The notes under the pieces: model-generated | What the model was told of the DNA's origin: nothing | Database searches by the model: none | The model's input: the letters and a program-made list of their open reading frames with translations, nothing else | Origin: Ignavibacteria bacterium | GTDB lineage: Bacteria > Bacteroidota > Ignavibacteria > UBA10030 > UBA6906 | Assembly (NCBI GenBank): GCA_029859455.1 | Contig: JAOUDE010000109.1 | Span: forward strand, 1 to 8,105 | DNA length: 8,105 nt | Reading direction: 5' to 3' | In this document: in pieces, positions 1 through 6,471 of the stretch | Numbering within the stretch: position 1 is the stretch's first letter | How the letters are laid out: every line of letters starts with the position of its first letter | Position numbers and translations under genes: made by a program

Positions 1-541
1 CTGCCGCGTCGCGATGCTCTCTGCCAATGATGAACGGCTCTGCGAATTCAAGAGAATGGGGATTGTCCCGATCGACCGGAGGCAGTTTCCCGATCTCGAT
101 TATGATGAACAACGATATCTCAGTGATCCCGGGTACAAGAGCAGATACAAGGAATCCGAAAAGGCGTTCCTTTCCGTCGTCAACCAGTTGACCGATGGCC
201 TTGGTGTCAGTATCTTTATTGACTACGTCGGCTCTCCGGTCATCAGAGCCACCCTGAAGGCGCTCGCCCGGCAGGGAGTGATTACAACAGCGGGCTGGAA
301 AGAAGGAATGACCGTTACGACCATGAGGGCGATCGAGTGTATCAACCGGCACCAGCATGTGCATACACACTATGCCAGGTACCCGCAGGGACGGGCGGCG
401 GTTCGTTTCGCCGAGGAAACCGGCTGGGTTCCGGGCCTGGAGAGTTCGAATGAGTATTCCTTTGAGGATATCCCGCAGCTTGCCGCCGATTATGCCGCCG
501 GCAAATGCTCTTACTTTCCTATTTTTAGAATAAACTCCTGA
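1..541 (+). CDS. ccr: Crotonyl-CoA carboxylase/reductase-like protein, C-terminal part (5' end outside window)
   Basis: The frame is open from base 2 to the TGA at 539-541, giving the last 179 residues. The ATG at 14 lies inside a Rossmann fold and is not the start. This is a medium-chain dehydrogenase/reductase (MDR) C-terminus. A segment at about 40-75 has the MDR 'SANDERLCEFKRMG' nucleotide-fold character, and about 215-300 reads like the Ccr segment around 'G..VI....LARQGVITTAG'. The HTHYARY stretch (362-382) lines up with the GSHFANY stretch of characterised Ccr enzymes. Its histidine (codon 368-370) matches the one reported to help hold CO2 in the Kitasatospora enzyme; this is from memory, not an alignment. 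Known family role: NADPH-dependent reductive carboxylation of crotonyl-CoA to ethylmalonyl-CoA. Position directly upstream of mcl, mcd, mch and ecm strongly supports that role. Overall identity to canonical Ccr looks low, and the protein stops at 'FPIFRINS', without the roughly 35-residue tail I recall after the 'GKVGVL' strand. A different carboxylating or non-carboxylating enoyl-CoA reductase remains possible. Confidence 0.78.
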   Translation, partial: CRVAMLSANDERLCEFKRMGIVPIDRRQFPDLDYDEQRYLSDPGYKSRYKESEKAFLSVVNQLTDGLGVSIFIDYVGSPVIRATLKALARQGVITTAGWKEGMTVTTMRAIECINRHQHVHTHYARYPQGRAAVRFAEETGWVPGLESSNEYSFEDIPQLAADYAAGKCSYFPIFRINS

Positions 542-542
542 C

Positions 543-548
543 AGGAAG
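543..548 (+). promoter_or_regulatory. Ribosome binding site for mcl
   Basis: AGGAAG lies in the 12-base gap between the ccr stop and the mcl ATG at 554, with a 5-base spacer. It fixes the ATG at 554 as the start and shows that mcl can be initiated independently despite the short gap. Confidence 0.7.
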
Positions 549-553
549 AACAG

Positions 554-1789
554 ATGGATTTGAAAAACATCTCAGAAGAGATCAGAGCAGTTCAGGGCCG
601 GCACCGGGCCCGCCCCGAAATGGTCAAGGGACTGAACGTCCCCTACTTCCGCCGGGGTGAAATGGCGATCCCGGCATTCAAAATGAAAACCGGAGGCGAT
701 CCCGCGACCGATGGGCGCGCCACAAGCCTGAAACTGATGAAAAAGGTAACCGAGCTTCCGGTCGATTTCTTCTTTTATGACCTCGAGGATGCGTCTCCGG
801 ATCATCTTGAATTCAAAGACCACGCCCGGTCCTTTGTGATCGAGGCCCTGACGACATTCGATTTCGGGAACCGGGTTGTCGCCTTCCGTCCGAACAACAT
901 CCGGACGGAGTACTTCGAACAGGACCTCATCCGGGTGGTCACGGAGGCAGGCCACCGGCTGGACGCAATGGTGATCCCGAAGACTGAATACGCTGATGAG
1001 TTGAAGGATATCATCGGCATCGTGAACGCGATCCAGAAGAAAGCGGGCCATACCAACAGGATCAGTTTTGAAGTGCTGATCGAATCACCCACTGCGTTTC
1101 TCGATGCAGAGAAGATTGCTGCGCTGGACCAGGTGACCTCACTGATTTTCGGCGCCTGGGATTTCGCCAGAACGACCGGAGCCCGCGTCGAACCGGACTC
1201 GTGGACCCATGACCAGGCGTATGCCAGACAGCATCTTCCGATTGTCGCAGCTGCCTACGGCAAGGATGCAGTCGATGCGGTAACGGGAACGCTCCCCCTC
1301 CGACCGAAAAAACCTGAAGGGGTGTCCGCCGAAGAGTATGCAGAAGCATTGCAGGGAGACCCGGGACGGATCAACGCCGGGAAATTCGGCCTTCCGTTCA
1401 TTCAGCAGATGCGCGACAGAATCCGCGCCATCCGTCTCGCAGAAGAAGACGCCGCCGACGCCCGACGGTGCGGCTATGCCGCGAAGTGGATTCTTCATCC
1501 CGATCAGATCGAGCCGATCCAGAAAGCATGGACACCGACGCGTGAAGGAGCATTGAACGCACTGAAGCTGACCGCCGCATACGCACGGGCGGCCCGGACC
1601 GGATCGGGGGCAGAGGTTGACGGAAACCGGCTTGCCGATAAGGCTGTCGTCGGAACGGACTGGTGGATCGTGCTCGCGGCGCTGAAAGGAAGCGTCCTGA
1701 CCGAATCTGATATCAAAGAAACCGGTTTCACCCTTCAGCAGTTGAAACGAACGGTAGTCACGCACGACAATCATCTTTCTCAGGCCTGA
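554..1789 (+). CDS. mcl: HpcH/HpaI-family lyase, probable L-malyl-CoA/beta-methylmalyl-CoA lyase, long form
   Basis: A 411-residue member of the citrate lyase beta / HpcH-HpaI aldolase family (TIM barrel). Visible signatures: YDLEDAS at 75-81; AFRPNN with Arg112, a candidate for the arginine that binds the glyoxylate carboxylate; IPKTEY near 141-146; IESPTA with Glu177; GAWDFA with Asp203. Glu177 and Asp203 are spaced like the Mg2+-binding Glu/Asp pair of malyl-CoA lyases. KWILHPDQ at 311-318 and a C-terminal lid with VDGNRLADK (Asp356) follow. Expected reactions: cleavage of beta-methylmalyl-CoA to propionyl-CoA and glyoxylate, and reversible condensation of acetyl-CoA with glyoxylate to malyl-CoA. 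That function rests on family plus operon context, since other family members use different acyl-CoAs. It is much longer than the usual ~320 residues, with an apparent insertion at about 247-295 between the Asp203 strand and the KWILHP motif, and roughly 30 extra C-terminal residues. It lies 12 bases after ccr, and its stop overlaps the mcd start by one base. Confidence 0.82.
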   Translation: MDLKNISEEIRAVQGRHRARPEMVKGLNVPYFRRGEMAIPAFKMKTGGDPATDGRATSLKLMKKVTELPVDFFFYDLEDASPDHLEFKDHARSFVIEALTTFDFGNRVVAFRPNNIRTEYFEQDLIRVVTEAGHRLDAMVIPKTEYADELKDIIGIVNAIQKKAGHTNRISFEVLIESPTAFLDAEKIAALDQVTSLIFGAWDFARTTGARVEPDSWTHDQAYARQHLPIVAAAYGKDAVDAVTGTLPLRPKKPEGVSAEEYAEALQGDPGRINAGKFGLPFIQQMRDRIRAIRLAEEDAADARRCGYAAKWILHPDQIEPIQKAWTPTREGALNALKLTAAYARAARTGSGAEVDGNRLADKAVVGTDWWIVLAALKGSVLTESDIKETGFTLQQLKRTVVTHDNHLSQA

Positions 1790-3438
1790 TGATGCGCAAC
1801 GTACCAATTCTTGAACGGTCGGCCGCCCTCCAGAAGGAAGTCCTCAATAAGCTGGGAGAGGGCCTTGCAGGCCGGGCACGCTGTAACCCGTCGAACGGCA
1901 AACTCGCTCTGGGCACCATTCAGGTTGAATCATTCAATCTGGCCCGCCTTCTTTCCGAAGCCGCGGGGACGGAGGCGATGGTCCATTTTGCTAAGCGGGA
2001 TACCACCGGACCGTTCGAGGAGAGAATTGCCCTCCTTTCCGTTGCCCAGTCGGTCACCAGCCTCGCGACGGCTCTCTTGTCCAACCATCGGGATTTCGGC
2101 ATCACGGACCTCGATCCGTTCGAGGAATTCCTCTCTCTCGCGAACCATCTCCGGGTCCATTGCACACCCGAATCATGGATCCGTCTCGGTGAAGAGATAT
2201 TGTCGAGAGGGAGCGATCTGTCAGGATCACCCGGACTCGATCCGACTCATCAGGAGTTCCGGTCGATGTTCGCCCGGTTCGCTGACACGGTCATCGCTCC
2301 GCTGGCGGAAGAAACCCATAGAAAGGACCGGATCATCCCGGATACCATTCTGAAACAGATCGCAGAACTGGGAGCATTTGGTATCTCCATTCCGGAGGAG
2401 TACGGAGGAAGCTTTGTCGATCACTCTCTCATGGTGATTGCAACAGAGGAACTGAGCCGCGCGAGCCTTGGAGCCGGTGGCAGTGTGCTGACCCGCCCGG
2501 AGATCTGCGCGAAGGCTCTCCTGGCAGGTGGCACGGAAGAGCAAAAAAGGAAATGGCTCCCGGTCATCGCATCGGGTGAAAAAATGGTCTGTATTGCGGT
2601 GACCGAACCGAATACCGGTTCCGATGTCGCCCAGGTTTCGCTTTCTGCCCGGCTCACCGACAAAGGATACCTGCTGAACGGGGAAAAGACCTGGGCAACA
2701 TTCGCCGGCCGCTCAGAGATTCTCTGTGTTCTTGCGAGAACCGGCGCTCCCGAGCTCGGGCACAAGGGACTGTCACTCTTTCTCGTCGAGAAGCCTTATG
2801 ACCAGGGCGGCGACGAGCACCACTTCAGGCACGTTCAGCCGGCGGGCGGCGTTCTTGAAGGACATGCGATTCCGACAATTGGATATCGCGGGATGCATAG
2901 CTTTTCGATCGCCTTCGAGGATTACCTTGTGCCTGTCGATCAGAGAATCGGCGAGGAAGGCCGCGGCTTCTATCTTCAGATGCAGGGCTTTGCAGGAGGA
3001 AGGATCCAGACAGCCGCAAGAGCTGTCGGGGTCATGGAGGCGGCCTTCCGGGAAGCTGTCAGCTACGCCGGCAGCCGCAACCTCTTCGGCCGTTCCCTCG
3101 CGGAGTTCGGCCTGACCCGACATAAGCTCGGCATGATGGCCGTGAGGATTCAGACCAACCGCCAGCTTGCCCTTCGTGTCGCAGGATTGATGGATGAGAG
3201 TGAGGCGACCATGGAAGCCTCGCTGGTGAAGTTCCTTGCCTGCAAAGATGCCGAGTGGGTTACGCGTGAGGCGATGCAGCTGCATGGCGGGATGGGATAC
3301 TCCGAGGAATATCCTGTCTCGCGTTACTTTGTGGACGCACGGGTTCTTTCCATCTTTGAAGGAGCGGAGGAAATCCTCGCTCTTCAGGTCATCGCACGGC
3401 CATTCATGGAACAGTTCCTCGAGCCGGTCACGGCATGA
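1789..3438 (+). CDS. mcd: (2S)-methylsuccinyl-CoA dehydrogenase (FAD acyl-CoA dehydrogenase with N-terminal extension)
   Basis: 549 residues. An acyl-CoA dehydrogenase core fills about 160-549, preceded by a helical extension of about 150 residues. This total length is characteristic of methylsuccinyl-CoA dehydrogenase rather than the ~380-residue short-chain enzymes. Core landmarks: the substrate/FAD motif AVTEPNTGSD at 270-279; RNLFGRSLAEFG in the helical domain; LHGGMGY at 498-504; IFEGAEE with Glu524 at the position of the catalytic base of medium-chain acyl-CoA dehydrogenase. Known reaction: oxidation of (2S)-methylsuccinyl-CoA to mesaconyl-CoA, with electrons passed to electron-transferring flavoprotein; the protein is cytoplasmic. 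No ETF genes are in the window. Two tandem ATGs (1789 and 1792) are possible starts. The first overlaps the mcl TGA by one base, and no strong Shine-Dalgarno precedes either, suggesting translation by reinitiation after mcl. The substrate is assigned from length plus the mch/ecm neighbours; an isobutyryl- or glutaryl-type dehydrogenase is less likely. Confidence 0.88.
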   Translation: MMRNVPILERSAALQKEVLNKLGEGLAGRARCNPSNGKLALGTIQVESFNLARLLSEAAGTEAMVHFAKRDTTGPFEERIALLSVAQSVTSLATALLSNHRDFGITDLDPFEEFLSLANHLRVHCTPESWIRLGEEILSRGSDLSGSPGLDPTHQEFRSMFARFADTVIAPLAEETHRKDRIIPDTILKQIAELGAFGISIPEEYGGSFVDHSLMVIATEELSRASLGAGGSVLTRPEICAKALLAGGTEEQKRKWLPVIASGEKMVCIAVTEPNTGSDVAQVSLSARLTDKGYLLNGEKTWATFAGRSEILCVLARTGAPELGHKGLSLFLVEKPYDQGGDEHHFRHVQPAGGVLEGHAIPTIGYRGMHSFSIAFEDYLVPVDQRIGEEGRGFYLQMQGFAGGRIQTAARAVGVMEAAFREAVSYAGSRNLFGRSLAEFGLTRHKLGMMAVRIQTNRQLALRVAGLMDESEATMEASLVKFLACKDAEWVTREAMQLHGGMGYSEEYPVSRYFVDARVLSIFEGAEEILALQVIARPFMEQFLEPVTA

Positions 3439-4475
3439 CAAAGCAGTCAATCTCCAATTACTTTGAGAACTTCAGCATCGGAACGCTGTTCCACTGTCCC
3501 ACGCCGCGCGTGCTGACCGACGCTGACCGGGTCGCCTATATCGCACTCACAGGAGACCGATCTCCTCTCTATTGTACAACCGATGGACTGATCCACCCGC
3601 TGATTGTTTTCCATACGGTTCTCGGGCAGACTGTTCGGCAGATTTCACTGAACGCAGTCGCCAATCTCGGCTATGCTGAATTACGCTGGCATCATCCGGT
3701 CTTCGTCGGTGACCAGATACGGACCGAGGCGGAGATCGTCGGCCTGAAGGAGAACAGCAACCGCCGATCCGGTATCGCCTATGTTCGCACGACCGGCTAT
3801 AATCAGAACAATGATCCGGTCCTTTCGTATGCACGATGGGTGATGGTCCGGAAAAAAGTTGAGGCCGAAACGGAGTATCTTTCCTCCCCTCTGATTCCCG
3901 ACCTTGCCCCGTCTGTTCTTCCGAACGAGCTTGAGAGAACCGCGAAAAGCCGCCCGACAACAGAGAACAGCGGCGGGATCCACTTCTTCGATGACTACAA
4001 AACCGGGGATCGGATCGACCATGAAGACGGGATGACGATCAATCACTCCGATCATATGATCTTCACGCGTCTGTATCAGAATTCAGCCAGAGTTCATTTC
4101 GATGCGATCGCCACAGACGGAACGCCTCTTGTCTACGGCGGCATCCCGATCTCTGTCGGTTATGCACAGGCATTCAACGGACTGGAGAACCGCCTCGGTA
4201 TCAGGGCGATCAACGGAGGAGCTCATGCCAATCCGGTACATGCCGGAGACACACTGTATTCCCTCTCCCATGTCCTTGAAACAAAGGAGCTGGATACGCA
4301 GACAGGGGCTCTCCGCCTCAGGCTGATCGTGGTCAAGAACAAGAAGCCCACCGCGGACTTCCTGCCGAAGAAAGCCGACCAGGAAACGGGCAAAGAGCGC
4401 TATGATCCCGGTGTCGTCCTTGATCTGGACTACTGGGAGCTGATGGGCAGGAGGAAGCCCGGTGACCCCACCTGA
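3435..4475 (+). CDS. mch: Mesaconyl-CoA hydratase (beta-methylmalyl-CoA dehydratase), double-hotdog MaoC type
   Basis: 346 residues, the usual size for mesaconyl-CoA hydratase, with two MaoC-like hotdog domains. The N-terminal domain (about 8-140) contains 'ISLNAVANLGYAELR' and 'GLKENSN', which closely resemble the Rhodobacter Mch segments I remember, and ends in 'ARWVMVRKK'. The second domain (about 180-335) carries YQNSARVHFD at 214-223, with Asn216, His221 and Asp223 in the region that forms the hydratase active site, followed by a GGIP turn. Known reaction: stereospecific, reversible hydration of mesaconyl-C1-CoA to (2R,3S)-beta-methylmalyl-CoA. The start overlaps the mcd stop by four bases (ATGA at 3435-3438). 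No convincing Shine-Dalgarno precedes it, so it is probably translationally coupled to mcd. The 3' end overlaps the GTG start of ecm by 14 bases. Placement between mcd and ecm fits the pathway exactly. Confidence 0.9.
   Translation: MTKQSISNYFENFSIGTLFHCPTPRVLTDADRVAYIALTGDRSPLYCTTDGLIHPLIVFHTVLGQTVRQISLNAVANLGYAELRWHHPVFVGDQIRTEAEIVGLKENSNRRSGIAYVRTTGYNQNNDPVLSYARWVMVRKKVEAETEYLSSPLIPDLAPSVLPNELERTAKSRPTTENSGGIHFFDDYKTGDRIDHEDGMTINHSDHMIFTRLYQNSARVHFDAIATDGTPLVYGGIPISVGYAQAFNGLENRLGIRAINGGAHANPVHAGDTLYSLSHVLETKELDTQTGALRLRLIVVKNKKPTADFLPKKADQETGKERYDPGVVLDLDYWELMGRRKPGDPT
4449..4454 (+). promoter_or_regulatory. Strong Shine-Dalgarno for ecm, inside the end of mch
   Basis: A perfect AGGAGG sits 7 bases upstream of the GTG at 4462, within the last codons of mch. 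It decides in favour of the GTG start for ecm and gives that gene the strongest ribosome site in the operon, in contrast to the poorly led mcd and mch. Confidence 0.8.
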
Positions 4476-6372
4476 CGAGCTGCGTCCACCCTGGATTATC
4501 CGGACATATGCAGGTTTCTCCGGAGCGAGCGAAACCAACAGGCGGTTCCATGACAACCTGAAGTCCGGGCAAACCGGGCTCTCAGTCGCCTTCGACCTCC
4601 CTACCCAGAACGGCTACGACCCTGATGCTCCCCTGTCGCGCGGTGAAGTGGGCGGCACCGGCGTAAGCATCGCCCACCGCGGGGATATCGAAACGTTGTT
4701 CAGCGGGATCGACCCCGGACGAATCAACACCTCGATGACGATCAATGCAACGGCGCCGTTTCTTCTCGCACTGTACCTTGTGTACGCGGAAGAGGCAGGT
4801 GTGCCGTGGAGCAAACTCCGCGGGACAGTCCAGAATGATCTTCTGAAGGAATTTGTTGCCCGGGGGACCAGCATCTTCGCACCCGAAGTTTCCCTTCGCT
4901 TCTCGACCGACCTGATAACGTTCACCGCTTCGGAGGTTCCCCAGTGGAACCCGATCAACGTGTGCGGCTATCACTACATGGAGAGCGGTGCCGCTCCGCA
5001 TGAGGAAGTCGGGTATGCGCTGGGAAACGCTCTTCTCGTTCTGGACGCGGTACGTCCCCGACTGACGCCGGACCAGTTCGAAACAGTGGTGCGCAGGATC
5101 TCTTTTTTTATCAACAGCGGGATCGAACTGATTCCCGAGGTCTGCAAGATGAGGAGCTATTCAGGACTCTGGAGCTCCCTGTGTGAAACCGAGTATGGAA
5201 TCAGGGATGTACCGTTCCGCTCCGGGTGTCAGGTCCGCTCTGTTTCACTGACCGCAGAACAACCGGAGAACAATATTGTACGAATTGCCCTGGAAGCACT
5301 TCCAGCACTTCTCTCGGCGAATGCGAGGGTCAACGCACTCCAGCTTCCCGGTTTCAGGGAAGCGCTCAATCTCCCGGACCGGATGGAACAGACACTGAGC
5401 ATCCGCACGCAGCAGATCCTCATGCACGAAACGAAGATCACCGAGTTCGGGGACATTTTTGACGGCAACAGCGTCATCGGCAACCTCACGGACAGGATCT
5501 CAGACGACGCGAAGGAACTGGCACTCCACCTCCGTACAGCCGGTTATGAGGAGGCGATCAGGGTAATCGATCACCGACTCACGGAGTCGATCATGATCCG
5601 GCAGACCCGTATTGCCGGGGGAGAAGATCCCGTCGTCGGGCTGAACATGTTCAAGGATCCCGTCGGGCTCTCTGAACAACTCGAACTCTCTGAACCCTCA
5701 TCGAAGGACGAGTCGTTCGAACAGGATCGAATCGAAGAGCTGGTCCGGTGGCGGGCAGGGCGTGATTCGCAGGAAGTCGAAAAGGCCTCGGAAAGCGTTC
5801 GCCGCGCAATCCGTTCAGGGGAGAACATCATGCCATCGACGATCGAGTTTGCACGGAGGGGTGGAACCGTGGGGGAATGGTCATCCGTCATCGAGGAAGT
5901 TACCGCGGGACGCTATCACACCACGCTTGCCCTTGGCGACTACAGGCCGTCTCCCCGCTCGACTGCTCAACCGGCCGCCCGGATCAGACGAAGACTGGTA
6001 CTCGGCAAAAGCGGGCTCGACGGTCATACCAACGGACTGAAGGTTCTTGCGCTCTCCTTCCGCGACGCGGGACTGGAGGTCATCTATGCCGGGACGAAAC
6101 AGACTCCGGAGTCCCTGATCAGGACAGCCCTCGAGGAAGATGCCGATGCGGTTGCGGTCAGCACCCTCTCAGGCGCGCACATTGCGATCGGGAATGGTTT
6201 GCTCGAACAACGCAGGAAACAGCAGGCGGACCGGGTCAGGATCATTCTCGGCGGCCTGATTCCACCGGAGGATGCGGAAAACCTGAGAAAAGCCGGGATT
6301 GACCTCGTGATGGCCGGTGAATCGGTCGGAATCCAGGCCGCTGTCACCCAGGTCTGTTCATTGCTCGGCTGA
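4462..6372 (+). CDS. ecm: Ethylmalonyl-CoA mutase, adenosylcobalamin-dependent, single chain
   Basis: 636 residues from a GTG start: a catalytic TIM-barrel domain (about 10-380), a linker, and a C-terminal B12 domain (about 507-636). The B12 domain has the D-x-H-x-x-G motif at Asp520-His522-Gly525, His522 being the lower cobalt ligand. Using Propionibacterium methylmalonyl-CoA mutase numbering from memory, conserved active-site residues fall at a constant offset of 73: Tyr16 (Y89), Gln124 (Q197), Arg134 (R207), Tyr170-His171 (Y243/H244), Gln257 (Q330). The residue matching His328 is Gly255, as I recall for ethylmalonyl-CoA mutases. NPINVCGYH at 163-171, QLPGFREALNLP and 'TEFGDIFDGN' also match that subfamily rather than methylmalonyl- or isobutyryl-CoA mutase. 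Reaction: (2R)-ethylmalonyl-CoA to (2S)-methylsuccinyl-CoA. Size matches the family (about 650). It needs a cobalamin chaperone and an epimerase not present here. It is the last gene of the operon. Confidence 0.93.
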   Translation: MTPPDELRPPWIIRTYAGFSGASETNRRFHDNLKSGQTGLSVAFDLPTQNGYDPDAPLSRGEVGGTGVSIAHRGDIETLFSGIDPGRINTSMTINATAPFLLALYLVYAEEAGVPWSKLRGTVQNDLLKEFVARGTSIFAPEVSLRFSTDLITFTASEVPQWNPINVCGYHYMESGAAPHEEVGYALGNALLVLDAVRPRLTPDQFETVVRRISFFINSGIELIPEVCKMRSYSGLWSSLCETEYGIRDVPFRSGCQVRSVSLTAEQPENNIVRIALEALPALLSANARVNALQLPGFREALNLPDRMEQTLSIRTQQILMHETKITEFGDIFDGNSVIGNLTDRISDDAKELALHLRTAGYEEAIRVIDHRLTESIMIRQTRIAGGEDPVVGLNMFKDPVGLSEQLELSEPSSKDESFEQDRIEELVRWRAGRDSQEVEKASESVRRAIRSGENIMPSTIEFARRGGTVGEWSSVIEEVTAGRYHTTLALGDYRPSPRSTAQPAARIRRRLVLGKSGLDGHTNGLKVLALSFRDAGLEVIYAGTKQTPESLIRTALEEDADAVAVSTLSGAHIAIGNGLLEQRRKQQADRVRIILGGLIPPEDAENLRKAGIDLVMAGESVGIQAAVTQVCSLLG

Positions 6373-6381
6373 CCCCCCCCC
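6373..6381 (+). repeat. Homopolymeric tract of nine C
   Basis: Nine consecutive C bases begin at the base after the ecm stop codon. The tract is outside both coding regions, so a length change would not alter either protein. It is a likely place for sequencing length error. Confidence 0.9.
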
Positions 6382-6471
6382 GTTTCTGTGCCGTAGAACA
6401 CGCGAGTTGGCCAATAGGTGTGATTCAGGCCAATCTCCACTTCCCCTGACTGCCTTATCTTAGACGCAATC
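6382..6471. other. Intergenic region between ecm and the peptidase gene
   Basis: This 90-base stretch, with the C-tract before it, is the only real non-coding gap in the window. It holds the 6407-6434 repeat. A weak -10-like TATCTT at 6456-6461 lies only 10 bases from the peptidase ATG and has no suitably spaced -35. No strong hairpin with a T-run was seen. It presumably contains the peptidase promoter, but I cannot place it. Confidence 0.5.
6407..6434. promoter_or_regulatory. Inverted/direct repeat pair in the ecm-peptidase gap, possible operator
   Basis: TTGGCC (6407-6412) and GGCCAA (6428-6433) form an inverted repeat with a 15-base loop. The same bases also give a direct repeat GGCCAAT at 6409-6415 and 6428-6434, 19 bases start to start, about two helical turns. 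The first copy is itself the palindrome TTGGCCAA. No T-run follows, so it does not look like an intrinsic terminator. It sits about 40-65 bases before the peptidase ATG, where a regulator could bind. Six-base arms can arise by chance, so this is only a candidate. Confidence 0.3.

Larger units (their letters stand above)
1..6372 (+). other. Ethylmalonyl-CoA pathway operon (ccr-mcl-mcd-mch-ecm)
   Basis: Five same-strand genes with junctions of +12, -1, -4 and -14 bases and no room for internal promoters or terminators in the gaps. Together they cover all conversions from crotonyl-CoA to propionyl-CoA plus glyoxylate except epimerisation of ethylmalonyl-CoA. The promoter and any earlier genes lie upstream of the window. 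No intrinsic terminator was found after ecm, so the 3' end of the transcript is undefined. Confidence 0.85.

Noticed and set aside
14..541. Reading 14-541 as a complete small gene
   Set aside because: The frame is open upstream to base 2, and the first visible residues already belong to a nucleotide-binding fold, so this is a truncated larger protein.
1139..1807. Long minus-strand open frame (222 codons) opposite mcl
   Set aside because: It overlaps a well-supported lyase gene, has no recognisable domain, and its Cys/Arg/Gly-rich composition is typical of an antisense shadow of high-GC coding sequence.
2773..3450. Long minus-strand open frame (225 codons) opposite mcd
   Set aside because: It lies fully within the conserved acyl-CoA dehydrogenase core, and its translation resembles no family; it is a shadow frame.
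4462..6372. Calling the mutase methylmalonyl-CoA or isobutyryl-CoA mutase
   Set aside because: Gly255 in place of His328, the NPINVCGYH motif and the EFGDIFDGN motif all point to ethylmalonyl-CoA mutase, as does the operon.
6407..6445. Intrinsic terminator for the operon
   Set aside because: The only notable inverted repeat has six-base arms, a 15-base loop and no following T-run.
6456..6471. A -10 promoter element TATCTT for the peptidase gene
   Set aside because: It is only 10 bases from the ATG and lacks a -35 at proper spacing, so it was not listed as a promoter.
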